64,000 nt of DNA from Agapanthus africanus (GCA_030015575.1 JASDDO010000001.1:319023595-319087594); one strand, 5' to 3'; counted from the first letter of the stretch, positions 35,901-49,100 are shown. The notes: a model not told the origin generated them from the letters alone. Made by a program: numbers and translations.

Positions 35901-36109
35901 CTATGACCTTAACGCAGGCCAACAAACCATAGTGCGCTAGTCAAGTTCAACCCGTCATTTCCTGATTGAATTAAACCCACCCGCACGACCCTTGACGCAG
36001 GCCAACAAAGTCGCACGACTACCCTAATCCAATCTGCATCATATGCATAAGCAGATAAATACCAGTTAGCTACCGCACACTACGCCTTGACGCAGGCCAA
36101 CAAACGTAG
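35901..36109 (-). other. Three-hairpin array in the CopC leader
   Basis: Hairpins at 35901-35932 (CTATG/CATAG), 35986-36013 (CGAC/GTCG) and 36080-36109 (CTACG/CGTAG). The minus-strand core is TTGGCCTGCGTCAAGG in the last two and has one C-to-T change in the first. Confidence 0.65.
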
Positions 36110-36235
36110 CACGAATACTAACTACCACTTATCTGAAATGACGGAGGGCTACGACAGGTTTTTATGAAAACCTATTGCGTAATGAACTTGATATCGTTGT
36201 CGAATCAAATGATTTTAAAATGGAGTGTTTTTGAG

Positions 36236-36490
36236 GCTTTTCTAGTTTTGCTCAAGGAGTCACTCCCGGTGAAGGGATCGTCGGTCCTTTCCTCATCGAA
36301 TAAGGTGCGGGATACATCATATATATCACTGTGCAAAGCAGAAACTATAGAAGCAATCAAAAGACAAACCGAGGGTTGTAGCACCTGCCAGTCATTGCTA
36401 AAGGAGTCACTCCCGGCGAAGGGATCTCGGTCCTTTCCTCATCGAATAAGGTGCAGGATATATCACATATACCTCTGTGCAAAGCAAGAA
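36236..36490 (-). repeat. Direct duplication with hairpin in the CopC leader
   Basis: Same two-copy block as in CopB and CopE, here with the CCTTATTCGATGAGG-type hairpin on the minus strand. Confidence 0.75.
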
Positions 36491-38600
36491 CTGTAGCTAC
36501 CTTTTTTTATTTTGAAATTCGATTCTACAACATCTTTAGGTTTCTTTTACTTTCATTAATCACATTAATGAAGTCCCATCATTTAAGTACCTAAACATCA
36601 CAATAAATACGACGTACACTTATGCCATCCGCATTCGCCTCGATGTCCCCTCATGCACCGTTAGGTTAGGTAACTAACGGCAGAGCGGGGCAGGGCTAGC
36701 GCGGGTGTAAAACATAAGTAACACCTATATAATATAACATATATACTATATACAGTATTCATCACAGAACATATCACATGATCACATCACAGATATCGCA
36801 TCAGAAGAATCATATGAAACATTGGATATACTAAGACGTCCGTGTTTTCAATACGAGCCAGTATAAAACACGGATTCCACGGCCGCGATGAATAGCCAAA
36901 CCCACACCCCTAGACCCCTACGAGAGCGGCAAGCAACCCTACCAATTCTAGAGTTAGGAGACCCGGACTCGACTCCTCGAGTTGGTCTCCCACTGGACTC
37001 CAGAACCCGGTTACTTGTGCTCCCCTCCTTGGGTTTATCCTAGTGCGGAAAAGAAAATAATATACAAAGGGTGACATCTTCCGCAACCTGGAAGTGCCCC
37101 AATAAAAGAATATTACATACAAGTTTTTACATGAATGAAAATGAAAAACACTCATCTCACATAAAAACCCCCGGCTATTCAAACACGACGATCCAATATA
37201 ACATATCCAGCAACACATAACATCACATGTCATCAACGTAAGTAAACATACGTATCCCAATTGTCGTTGACATATAGCAACGAAACCGGCGATATCACAT
37301 ATTACACTTACGGTCACAGAAAAGAAAGTGTAAAACTACAACAGTTGGAATCCGCAATCTGCATAGACATCGCATGCCTAATCAAATGAATTCCTTAGAC
37401 ATCGCATGCCTAACAATTATAAACCCCGCATTTTAGTCTCATTATCGAAAACTCTTTTCAATATCAAGTCGGGCAATTCAACAAGATTCCCGACAGCCTG
37501 ATCGAATGCTCGTCGCAAACTTTAGTAGACGGCCGCACCCCCGATGCCGTCGACGAAGTGCACCAAGGCGGAACACCGCTGCCGCGAGCACCCGAACGGA
37601 TGCTTTCGGCGACGGGGTTCTCCTACAGTCACTTGGTCGGGGCTATGGAGTGAGGTTGTCTATTAAGTTTACCCGGCGAGTATCCGCGTACGCTACGTGA
37701 TTGCGACGGACTTTTGATCACATCAAAATTCCGTAGCAACCGATCAAGTGAGACTAAACTGCTATGTTTATAACATTCATTCAGTTATCTCATAACTACT
37801 TGTGAATTCCAATTATTGTATCACATTCCGGATAAATAGAAAATGTTAAACTTTCCTATCGAACAATCGAACACCCAAGTTTTCCCGAAACAGCTCATCA
37901 CATGAAATAAGTTCAAAAACATTCACTTCGTGCCTCAGTACCAACGGTCCAGCCGTAGAAGGGTCAAGCCAACGCCTCACATGTGGCACGCCGTACTGCC
38001 CCAAACCCTAAGGTTCAAAGGGCAGTTCAAGACGGTCACATTATCGAGTTAAGGTTTGTTGTCTTCTAGAGGGACCACCGCGTTACTTGCACTACTTAGA
38101 ACGTTCTTAAACCACGGAAAGATCCAACACTTGGAAATTTCCCGACAGGGGAAAAAGTGGGTATTTATATCCGGTCGAACTTTTTAACATATTCAATAAT
38201 TATCCGGAAAACACATTGACAAAGTTTGACAATCCGATCGAATCATCGAAGCCCCAAAACACCCCAGAAAACTCAACTCTTGAGTGAAAATTAAAAATTC
38301 CCAGAAATCTCAGCACCTCAAGAAAAAAATTACTGTGCAAATATTGAAGGCTGACGTCATCAGATGGCCGCGGAACCGCCGCAGAAGCCAGGCTTCTGCC
38401 GCGGTTCCGCCGCGCGTTGGACGTATCTTTTAGTAATTTTTGCATCGTAATTCTTAGAACTTCCTGCTGAATTTTTTAAGAATTTTTAATCTGGAAAAAA
38501 CCCGGTTTTGTAAAAATGTACAGAGAGGGGTCATCGGTTAGGGTTTCGAGTTCGAACGGACTTCTAGCTTCGTCTACGCATCGCCTAAGGCTCTAGCTAG

Positions 38601-38612
38601 GCTCTGATACCA
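38601..38612 (-). other. CopC primer binding site
   Basis: TGGTATCAGAGC on the minus strand, one base from the LTR end. Confidence 0.9.
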
Positions 38613-38613
38613 G

Positions 38614-40826
38614 TGTAGAGTTCCTAGGCACGCTAATGAGGTCTCACATGGCATCAACCATGCCAATTTCAAATTTTACAAGTGCCGAGAAACCCGAATA
38701 CGGATCGTTAACTAGATTTTAGGCGAAACATGCAACTAGTTAACAACTTAACTAATGGAACGGAAATACAACCTTTGTAGATCCGGTCCTCCACCTCCTA
38801 GGCTTCGTGATGATGTCCCTCCGCTGTCCATATCGGATTCCGGACTCTAGCATCGGTTTCATCGGAGAAATGGGCGGGCTAGGTCGTCGACTTCGATGCC
38901 GAAGATGATCTACGTCGAGGCATCACAAGATCAAACTCCCACTTCACCAAGTCATGAAACTTGTGAAGAAAACACCCTATACTACTTGGCAAGAGGTAGA
39001 GGATGATGAAATAGGAAATGGGTTCACTTTAGAATTGGATTTCTCACTCTTTTTCATTAGTTGCCATTGATGGAGGCAAGCTTTCTTCATGTTGAAGAAG
39101 GAGAAGAAGAAGAAGATAAAGAAAGTATATGATAAGTATATTTTAAAAAAGGAAAATAATATGAATACTTATCATATGCTAACCATGGTTATGTGTAGAG
39201 AATAGACTATGGTTAGGTGGAATGGTTAGGGTTAAGCATGAGACAAAATGGTCACTTAGTCAAAGCTTCATGAAGCTTCAACAACAAACAAAGAAAGCCA
39301 CCATTTTTCTCTTTATCATTCCTTAATAAAAGAATAAATAAATAGATATGAAAATCAAAACCCTAACCATTTAAATAACCATGGTTTAATCTTTACACAA
39401 ACACAAGTAAGCATGTATCATCAAACATGATACAAACAAGTGCACAAAAGTATATCACATATACAACTTGTGTACATCAAGTCAGAAAATCCATTTAAAG
39501 TGAACAAATATTAGTTAATGCAAAGTAATATATCAAATATATAATTATACATTAAATCATTAAATCAACACTTGATTTAACGATCCGGTCATATCGCATA
39601 TAACCGACTAATATCCAATGTATCGGCTTATCGAATCAATCCTTGATTCGATAACTAGGTTATATCGCATACAACCAATCGATACATTCATCGCGAGAAT
39701 AGAATACGGTATCACATACACGCATTATTCTCGGTCCCGCACATATCTCATATGCGCTCCTATTTCATTTTGCTTGAGCCAGGAAACCTCTGTGTAGGAC
39801 TCTAAAGACTCGTCAATACGCCGGCAGCAGGTGATGATCATATCAAACACCCACAAGCCACAAGCGGTCTGCTAAACGTAACGGCCACCCGGGTATTGAG
39901 CGATCAGAAGATCGACGAGCAAGCCCGCTTATACTCCTGTGAATCCATCCAGTAACACTTACCGTACAGTCCGGTCTCGTCGTCTGATATGTCGCATATC
40001 TCGCCTAGGGGTGGTAAGCGTCAGACCCCAATAACTCGATAAGTCGTGTCGATATGAGGTCTAAAACAGTTCGAGAAACTACAGGTAACACTTACCAGTA
40101 AATCTCAGCAACCCTGGCCAGGGATTTCCGGTTATAGCCAATCGAACACAGCGCAACATCAACTCCCTATACCGGGAGAGACGAATCCCATCCTATCGCT
40201 CATTGCCTCCATGTGATTCGGGACTGTACCCAAAAACCACCGTTTTGCACGCCCTCTTGGACATGGTAAGGTGGAAATCAAAGCACAGTGGGAATCACAC
40301 AAGACTCTATGACGATCTCGGGTCAACAGACTACTCTGTACCAGTGTCACCAGAGAACTGCCATCTGACGTAAGGTATAATACTATCTAGGAGTTCTTGG
40401 TGAGTCCGTCCAGTGTACCCAGACTCCACTGAGCACCCGTATATCATCTCTGATGTCAAACACCAATGGATATGGGATCATCCATCGCCCATCTGTATGG
40501 GTCGAGAAGGTATACGCTAGTCTACTCTGGTATATCGATGCCCCGTCTCGATATACCCACAACTAGGGACCTTGAAGGATGTACTTATGGACTACCTTGT
40601 CCCCACTAGTATGATCCGCATCATAGTCCAGGTAGTCAAGTACACATCCTAAGGGCTTTACCAACATGTAACAGAGAGACAATCAGTGTACACGTTAAGG
40701 TAAAGAGCAACCAGATAGTATACTATCATGTCGAGCAAGAAAGTCCTCCCTATATATGTCCAAGCATCCACTACAATATACATCCTATGTATAGTAATGG
40801 CCTCTAGGGCATACATATAACTAACA
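38614..40826 (-). repeat. CopC 5' LTR
   Basis: 2213 bp, the partner of 7511-9723. Followed by the target duplication ATAGG at 40827-40831, after which CopB resumes. Confidence 0.93.
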
Positions 40827-40831
40827 ATAGG

Positions 40832-41275
40832 ACGCTAGGGGCAAAATATTATCGGGAATTTCAAGTGTTGAAATTTGCAATGAGATTGCATATCTTCTAT
40901 GAGATAGTTGGATCCCGATACCCACTGCGAGTAAGAGTTACTCCTGGGAGAGTTTTACACATTACAATTAGTCGATCAAGTAGGTATCTAGAAAGGTGTT
41001 AACGGGATTACACCCCTGGGAAAACGAGGTTTATTTTAATTAGGTCTATGCAAAAGCACGGGAAACCTCCCTCAAAGTACCGACACTGGCTTGACCGAAA
41101 GATTGACGAACTTGTAGGGTGTAATTAATCCCTGCTAGTCTTACCTTTTAGAGTTTGAAGGAAGATTTGATAAAAACAGTGGGAGCCATCCTGATTAGAT
41201 AAAATAATAACCAATCTGATCTTGCAAGAGCATACGCTGAGTGTTTTCTTCTCTCTCTCTCTCCCGGTTGTGACC
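40832..41275 (+). other. CopB leader, second part
   Basis: Holds a hairpin AATTTCAA-GTG-TTGAAATT (40857-40875), a nested stem at 40921-40948, the leader module at about 40985-41069 with a decayed tetraloop (AAAA), and a CTCTCTCT pyrimidine tract just before the ATG at 41276. Confidence 0.7.
40985..41069 (+). ncRNA. Leader RNA module in CopB
   Basis: Counterpart of CopF 58398-58483. The outer stem GAGGTTT/AAACCTC is perfect. The inner hairpin has drifted to TGC-AAAA-GCA, as expected for an older copy. Confidence 0.5.
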
Positions 41276-41506
41276 ATGTCACGCCTTAATCAAGATAATA
41301 ATATGGATGCATTGACCGAACCTGCTTATTATACTGAGCCGGGGAACGTTAGTTCCGCTCTATCTTATAATTGTTATAAGTCCAAGCAGGAAATAGGGAA
41401 ACATCCGGATTCCTATGCCACCCATTCAAAGAATGAGCATGTTTATGCATATTCTTCGGGTGTGTTTATTACCGAGAACTGTTTCTCATTACAGTCTACG
41501 TCCTAG
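41276..41506 (+). pseudogene. CopB gag-deleted ORF
   Basis: 76 codons from the ATG at 41276 to a stop just before the protease motif would begin. A short gag N-terminus (SRLNQDNN) runs directly into the degenerate knuckle region (YNCYKSKQEIGKH) and SSGVFITENCF. The join is the same as in CopC and CopE, so the loss of central gag precedes all three insertions. Confidence 0.7.
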
Positions 41507-43448
41507 GTATGAGATACAGGATTAGGATACCACATATGTAATCTGTTACATGGGCTACAGTAAGATAGAGAACTGGGATTGGGTGATATGTCTCTAAGTG
41601 TTAGAGAATGGTGCAATTGTTACAGCTGAATCAGTTGGCAAATATCACCTTGTATTACCAAATGGTAAATACATTGATTCTGAACGAATATTATTACATA
41701 CCGAACCTGATATACAACATTACATCAGATTCTTTATTAAGTTAAAGAACGATATAATTCTGTATTGGAGGATAATGTTGTGAGCATTTTCCTGAATTAA
41801 GAGTTGATTGGATCAGGCACGTTATGAAATGGCATATACATTCTAAATCAAACCACGGTTCAAAGTATATAGAACACACACAAGAGGAGTAGTTCAGAAA
41901 TGAACGAATCCTTCTTGAGGCATTTTAGACTAGGTCGTATCAATGCGACACGACCAGCTAAGTTACATAAGGATGAATATGACTATCTGTTCGAATTTTC
42001 ATCTTGTGATACTTGCCAGTTTTGTCTCAAAGGTAAAATGAACAATACTCCGTTTACTGGAAACGGAGAAAGAGTTATTGAACTCTTGGGACGGATACAT
42101 GATGATGTATACGGTCCTATGTCTATAAATGCAAAGCCTTGGTTCTTGGTACTTCATTACATTCATTGACGGTCTCTCAAGATTCGGACATGTGTTCCTG
42201 TTGAAACACGGGTCTGAAACTTTTGAGAAATTCAACGAATATAAGCTTGAAGTTAAGAACCAGATGGGTGGAAGTATTAAAGTCCTTCGATGTGATCGAG
42301 GAGGCGAATACTTGGGCACGGAGTTCCTGGATTTTCTAAAAAGGGAGAATGTGATTCTCTCTCAGCTTACTTCTTCGAATACACCACAGCACAATGGTGT
42401 ATCGGTTCGGAGGTATCGCACCCTATGAGATATGGCGTGCTCTATGATGAGTATTGCTGAGTTACCTGTATCCTTTTGGAGTTATGCACTTGAGAAGCCG
42501 CATACCTATTGAATGGGATTCCATCCAAATCAGTGTCTACTACTCCATACGAGATATAGAATGGGAAGAGACCATGTCTTAAACGAGTTAAGATATGAGG
42601 TTGTCCGGCCTATGTTGAAAAACAAAATCCGAACAAGCTCGAGGCAGGGTCAGTTCTGTAAGTTTGTTAGGATATCCCAAACATTTGCGAGGGTATATCT
42701 TCTACCTAACTGAGGAGCAAAAGGTGTTTTGTTTCTCAGCATGCCACCATTTTAGAAAATGAATTTCTTGTGAAGAAATTTGTGGTCATGAGGTAGAATT
42801 GGAAGGAGTTCCAGCTAGACAAACTAACAACTGATGATTTGGTAAAACCAAAGGATTCGATAGTCTCCAACGAACCTCAGCCTCTCCGCGAATCTGGTAG
42901 GGTTCCTCATCCACCTGAGAGATACTAATGTTTCCTCGGTGATGGCGGGAGCGACGATTGCATCATGGTTGATGATGGCCCAACTAGGTTCAGGCAGGCC
43001 ATCACGAGTGATGACTCTGTGAAAAGGCTAGATGCTATGCAATCAGAGATGGAATCCATGTACACCAACAAAGTATGACTTTGAATGTTGCACCTGAAGG
43101 GGTAAAACCCATTGGGAGCAAATGAATCTTGAGAAGATTCTTGGTGTAGATGGAAAAGTAGAGACTTTCAAAGCTTTGATTAAGTCCATCAGGATTAAAT
43201 CAAGCATCACGGAGTTGGAACATCTGTTTGATATGGTAGTCAAAGAGTTTGACTTCATAAAAAGGTAGATGGACCTTGTATATACAAGAAGGTTGTAGAG
43301 AGTAAGGTTTCTTCCACGTATTATACGTAGATGACATACTCTTGATAGGAAATGGTTTCCTATGCTACACTCGGTCATGCTCCTCTTATCACGAGAATTC
43401 TCCATGGAAGATCTGGATGATACCTACTAGATCTTGTGGATATGGTGA
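41507..43448 (+). pseudogene. CopB pol remnant (protease, integrase, RT)
   Basis: Decayed pol. After protease-like DNA (41590-41780) comes integrase: zinc-binding part at 41900-42130 (CDTCQFCLKGKM) and core at 42129-42428 (FIDGLSRFGHVF, CDRGGEYLGTEF, NTPQHNGVSVRR), split by a frameshift near 42165. The catalytic glutamate position reads V instead of E in SVRR. RT follows with SRSWNIC near 43210 and YVDDILLIG near 43330, with stops and deletions between. Sequence stops at 43448 where CopF inserted, leaving the remainder outside the window. Confidence 0.8.
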
Positions 43449-45524
43449 TGTTAGTGTATATGCCCTAGAGGCCATTACTGTATCATACTAGTATGTATAT
43501 TACTTGATGGAAGCTTGGGATATTCACAGTTGTATAGACAATCTTGCTCGAAATGGTAGTATGCTACTTGGTTTGTCTCTGCTTTAATATGTACATGTGT
43601 TTCTTTTCTTGTATCACCTATACGCATTAGTGGAGCCCTTAGGATCTTTGCTTGATTACCAGCGTTGTGAAGACAGTCACACTCGTGGGGGCTGGGTAAT
43701 CCACAAGCACATCCTTATATTCTCGTCCCTAGTCGTAGGATTATCGAGACAGGGCATCGATACTCCGGAGTAGACTAGCGCATGCGCTTCTCATCCCAGT
43801 GCGGGAGACGGTCTGTCCCACAGCCGTCAGTACGTCGTACTTGAGATAGTATGCGGGTGCTCGTTAGGTTACGAGTACACTGGACATGACTCGTTGGGAA
43901 CTGATTGGTTGGTATTATACCCGTCGTCAGTTATCAGTTCCCAGGTGACATGAGTACAGCTTAGTCCGCTGACTTGACACTGTCACTTCGCCTCAAGTGT
44001 GTTCCCACTGTACTTTGATTACTACCCTACCACGGCTCAAAGGAGTCGTGCAAACAGGTAGTAGTTGGGTGCAGTCCCGAAGCGCTTGGAGGCAGTGACG
44101 GTTAGACAGGATTCGTCTCTCCCGGTATTGGGGGTTGACATCGCGCTGTGTCTAGGAGAGCCATTACACGAGTAGTCCCTGGCCAGGGCAAGCGAGATAT
44201 ACTGGTAGGTTTCCAGTGATATCTCAGGGTGTTCTGGGCTTTACTCCGACACGACTTGTACCGCTATTAGGGGACTGATGTTTACCGCCCCCCTAGGCCC
44301 GCCATGCGATGTATCAGACGAACAGACCAGACTGTACGGAGACTGTCACATTCAGGCTCAGTAGGAGTTCAGATGGGGTTCACCTCGTCAGTCTTCTTAT
44401 CGGCATCTACCTGGGGACCGTTACGTACAGCTAGTGCCGCTTGCGGTCTATGGTTAAACCCACTGCCAGCGTAGTGTCGAGTCTTTAGAGTCCCACACAG
44501 AGGGCTATTCGCCTTTGGGCAAAACAGAGTAGAGGTCGCATGGTTTTGCGACAGGGTTCGTTCTTATCCGCGCACTTGTGGATGTTTGGAGTCCGGACGG
44601 ATATTACTAGCGGGCTCTGGTTTGAGCCAGATCCTAGTATATGTTTTGGGGTTACTTTTATCTCATAGTATTCATGTTCCTTGGAACACGAATGCGGGTG
44701 TGTATGCACAGATGTTTGAGGCGAAGGAAGAGGATTTTCATTAGGGTTTCGGAACGGGTGTGTATGCACAGTTGACAGTCGTCTTTTTCCAAACCCTAAT
44801 GAATTTGTGAATTATCAATTAATAATATTAATTAGATGAAAATGTGTCATGGTTGGGTTTGTTGACTTGTTGACCAAGGTTGACTTGTTGACCATGGTTG
44901 AAACATTGACTATCATCATTACACATCAAAGATGCTCTTTGATTCTAGCAAAACCATTTAATGTGAAATGATAATAGTCTTATCAAACCTTCCATCAACT
45001 TTTCATTTAGATTAATTTTATTAATTTGATAATTCACTAGATATTGTTATGGTTGTAAAAAACCATTTCATTCTATCATAACCATTCTCTCTCCTCTCTT
45101 CTTCTTCCTCCTCCTCTAGTTCAAGGAGATCCATTCTCATGTGTTGAGAAACCTCTCCTTGAGATAAAATACTCTGAACCACTCTCTACTCACTCTAGGG
45201 TTGAAGGTCTAGCAAGCCAAACACCTTAGTTCTCTCAAAGTTCGAGAAAGGAGCCCAAGGTTGAACCCTCAGGTGGATCCATCTTTGACGAAAGATGGAG
45301 ACAAGGAAAGCACCATCCAACCTCTACAAAGAGTTCAAGAAGAAGGAGTTCAAGTGAGGTATAACATCTTTTTCGAGTAGCTAACTCTCTTTAGCTTGGT
45401 AGCTAGTTTTGTTTAGAAAAGATCCCGACTTTTGTTAGTCCATGTTGCCTAGTGCACTAAAAATTTGACTTTTATACCGTTTCCGCCTTCCCGCAAGAAC
45501 CGGGGTTGGCAACGTGGACTTACA
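43449..45524 (+). repeat. CopF 5' LTR
   Basis: 2076 bp. Starts TGTTAGTGTATATGCCCTAG, ends ...GGACTTACA. The start is homologous to the other copia LTRs but the rest is diverged, marking a different subfamily. Confidence 0.92.
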
Positions 45525-45525
45525 G

Positions 45526-45537
45526 TGGTATCAGAGC
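45526..45537 (+). other. CopF primer binding site
   Basis: TGGTATCAGAGC, initiator tRNA-Met type, one base after the LTR. Confidence 0.92.
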
Positions 45538-46145
45538 CTAACTAAACATAAACTAGCTAGGTAGTAAAGTGTATAGATGTTCGATCGGAAAAATCACAAA
45601 ACTACGACATGCAAAACCCTAAGTTTCTGTTAAAATATTTTCTGCTCTAAAAATAAAAAGTCATACTCCAAAAATCATCTCAGGGTTTTGTGAAGAAGCC
45701 CACCAAAAATGGTCGAGTGATCCCTTGAAAGAGCGGCGGTTCCGCGGCAAAAGTATACCCATTGCCGCGGATCCGCGGCCGTTTTGACTCGGTTCATGAC
45801 CGAGTTTGGTGCAGTGTTCTTGGGTTGTGGTTTTGGGATTTTTAAGATGGTTTATTTCAGCCCAGATTTTCAAAAAAAAAAAAATTTGTTTTTGGGGGCC
45901 TATAAATCCGTATTTTTGATCGAACTTCACTATACTTTGACTAATCGGTTATATCTGTGATGTTTATATGTATTGAACGTCGTCTAATCGCTATATGTCG
46001 ATTAGTGGGGGTTATACATATCTGTGATCTGTGTTTGATGATGGTATGTGTATATGAATGCGTTGGATTGTCGCGGGTGAATAGCCGGGGGTTTTGTGAG
46101 ACGAGAGTTTTCTTTTCTTTCAATTCATGTAACATGTAAATTGAT
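45538..46145 (+). other. CopF leader, first part
   Basis: Noncoding. GC-rich inverted repeats at 45733-45780 include the palindrome GCCGCGGATCCGCGGC also found in the AthD LTR. A TATAAAT in GGGCCTATAAATCC lies at 45901-45907. The last five bases, TTGAT, are the GypG target duplication. Confidence 0.75.
45901..45907 (+). promoter_or_regulatory. Possible internal TATA box in the CopF leader
   Basis: GGGCCTATAAATCC resembles the AthD promoter context GGCCTATAAATAGCC, and it has a GC palindrome about 120 bp upstream as in AthD. It lies downstream of the primer site, so a transcript from here would lack the LTR. Inference only. Confidence 0.4.
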
Positions 46146-49100
46146 TGTAACCTTTCGAAAATCGTTTAGGCAGTTTTTCGGTAATCGGCTAATTTTTCGG
46201 CTTTTTCCGTAAAAAGTCAAAATTGATATTTTTCATTGTAGAACTAATTATACAAAGTTTAGATAAGATATTAGTATAATTTTGTCACTAAAATGTCACT
46301 TATAATTATCTAGTTAAATAAAAAAAATTGTAATTAATTATTTTTTTATTATTTTAAGCCTTTTTAAATACATTAAATTGTGATAAATACAAATTTAATT
46401 AGGTAAATTTATTAATTAGGAGTCTTTATAAGCTAAAATATGGTGTTAATAAAATTATATCATGTCTTGCAAACTTTTGGTTTTAGGGTGGGAAAATTTG
46501 TGAAAAAATGAAGTAAAAATGGGTTTTATTGCAAAAAGGTTGACATGAAAGCATTAAATGATAATATGGTGTGTTATTTGACCTAGAATCTTCTCAAATT
46601 TTCCCCACCTCCTCACCCTTGCTGCTGGCCGACCCCTCTTCCTGCAGAATTCCCCACTTCATCACTTCATTTTGCTTCTTTTTCTTTGCTAAAAATCCAT
46701 TTAAATTCATAAATTTCCATCTCCATTCAAACCCAAACCCTAAACCACTCTCTCTTCTACCCAAATTGGTTCAAAAACTAGATGAAAGGAGGCTTCTTGG
46801 TGACTTGATCAAGCTAGGGTTCAAGCTTGAGAGGTGAAAATTCTAATCTTTTTGTTAACTTGTGGTTTAATTATGCTAGAATTGAAATTCTAAATATTAG
46901 TTTAGTGGTAAATGTTGTTTAGGAAAAATCAAGAGAAGGATTGATTTTAAAACTAGGGTTTGAAGCATAGTTGTTAGGATTAAATTAGGGCTTTGGGTTT
47001 CTAATTGGTTGTAGTGGTTAATGGTGTATTTATATGCTCGCTAAATCGACAAAATATCGATGTTTGCATTGAATCGGCGTTGAATTTGCTTGCTAGATTT
47101 TTACGAAAAATAGAATGCGTTCAATTTGCGTTAGGTTAGCAATATTATTAGCTTCGTATAGGATTATTAGAATGTGCGAACGCGGGGTTTCGTCTAGTCG
47201 GGTTGTAGTTTTGTCGATTTCCCCGAAATGACGATTTTAGTTAAAGGTTAGCGATTTTCGTGCGTTTTTCCGCGCACTGAGTGCATGCTATGATTAATTT
47301 GAGAGCGTCGATAATTGTATATTGTGACTTGCATCGTTTTAGGTGTTGTAATCTTATGCTTGGTGTTGTGCAATATAGGATCGGTCGGAGAAATATCGGA
47401 CACGGCGCGTAAAGGCAAAGCGGTGGCCGGATCAGATTAGCGGGGATTTCTGGTGAGTAGATATATTCATCTATGGGGGAATCGTATGGATGGCGCGAGG
47501 CGCCCCCTAGTTAGGATTACCCTACTTTTGCAAGATTTATATATTAGCTAACTTATCCATTCATGTACACTGCATACCCTTATAGCGAACAGTATATTAA
47601 ATTGCATGGACATTCATCTATACTTATGCGATATCATTTCGTAGGACACGAACACCTTACCATTGGCATCTGTTGCACGCGCACTATTCATGTGACACAC
47701 ACGCCTTTGGTAAATGCCATGCCACGTGCACTATAGAACCTGTTTATCATAATATCGCCACTTGCATTCATACTTGATATATGAAATTGCATAGCATAAG
47801 TATACCTCGCATAATCATCATATTTATATAGATTTCTAGCCAAAATTCACATCGTATGCATTGATATCATAGACATTTATCATATATAACATGTGGACAT
47901 TATGATTTTCTTGAGGATTTCAGTATTGCTGCGATTTCTGGATTTTGGGGAAAACCGTAAGAATTTAACAAAACCTTATGTTTATCATTTTCAAAACAAA
48001 GTTGCGGTTTTCTCGTGATGTATGTGTCGTCCACCATGAGTTTTCATGTTTTCTGTTGGATTTCGAGACCCGATTCGAGGAGTGGATGAACCGTCTCGGG
48101 TACATGGTGGGCCCGGTATGGTACCCCGGGGCAAGAAGATCGAGTTGTAGACGATGAGCCTGGTAGGGGAAGACTACCTACCGGTGATGTCTGGCGCGGC
48201 GGATATCCGGAGGATACCGACCGTTGTCGTGAGATTTATGATATGGGCCGATCCGGACTGACGGAGCCCGATATTGAGACAGATATGATTCCTTTTTGGT
48301 GTCGATGCTTGACACGGGTTTTCAGATGATTCTTGATGGTACTTAGCTATTATGCAGATATTCATTTTTTTTTAAGTTAAGAATTCAATACCCTTAGCAT
48401 TTAAAACACTTAAAGACTTAATAATGACATTGCATACCTGTGCATGCATACTAGAGATATTATACCACATATGGACATGCATGTTGTGGTGCATTGCATG
48501 CATTCTTACGATTGCCTTGTTAGATGTTATATTTACTCACGAGCTGGCAACTCACCCCCGTTGTGCCACAGTGTCTTGCAGGTCGGACCCGTCAGTCTTG
48601 TAGCGGCGGGCTATCTTATCCTCAGTTCCTTTTGCTCAGACTCGCGACATCGCCCGTAGGTGGGTTTTGAGCACATTTTATTTCTTTTTGCTTTATCATT
48701 GTATCTAGTATTCTCCATCTACCACTTTATATTGTATATGCGACCTAGTGATGAGACTGAGCGATATGTATATTTGTGGTTTCTTTTGGGTCGAGCTCAC
48801 TTGAGCCGACGTGTGTTTTCTGGTATTTTGCGTTTCTTTATGCTCTTTTCTTGATATTGCTATTATATTGCATGTGGTTGTGATCCGCCTTGGGCGAAGA
48901 GCTAGCTCCCGCTTGGGGATGCCATTTTATGATTACAGGTTTATTATCTTGTTGTACCCATTTTGGGGGATAGAAAATACAGGGGAGACTCTGCCGAAAT
49001 TTTCAGAAATTTATGATGTTTTAAAAAGGGATTCTATGCAACTTGAATGATTTAAAAACCACTTTTATTAATGGTTTTCCTTCACTCTCTTTTGATTTTG

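Larger units (their letters stand above)
35492..38600 (-). other. CopC untranslated leader
   Basis: Minus strand, about 3.1 kb without a gene and collinear with the CopE leader. It contains the module (35664-35750), a stem near 35785-35812, three hairpins (35901-36109), the duplicated block (36236-36490), a sense TATAAAT (plus strand 38163-38169) and a GC-rich hairpin at 38370-38410 with 20-bp arms and one mismatch. Confidence 0.75.
7511..40826 (-). mobile_element. CopC: Ty1/copia element with two nested insertions
   Basis: Minus-strand copia bounded by LTRs 7511-9723 and 38614-40826 and flanked by the 5-bp target duplication ATAGG (7506-7510 and 40827-40831). The internal region is about 6 kb once AthD (10157-22669) and CopE (24392-34802) are removed, the same as in CopE. 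I count about 37 differences between the LTRs (about 1.7%). Most of gag is deleted and pol is decayed, so it is non-autonomous. Confidence 0.9.
2702..43448 (+). mobile_element. CopB: Ty1/copia element, split by CopC and cut by CopF
   Basis: Plus-strand copia with LTR 2702-4880, primer site 4882, leader 4894-7510 continued at 40832-41275, a gag-deleted ORF, and decayed pol to 43448. CopC sits in the leader (ATAGG at 7506-7510 and again at 40827-40831). CopF interrupts the RT region, so RNase H and the 3' LTR of CopB must lie to the right of this window. The large LTR, long leader and iMet primer site resemble the Angela/BARE type of plant copia, but that lineage assignment is tentative. Confidence 0.8.

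Noticed and set aside
46571..46837. 88-codon frame present in both GypG LTRs (also 54601-54867)
   Set aside because: It has no ATG at its start, resembles no family I know, and is identical in the two LTRs because the LTRs themselves are nearly identical.
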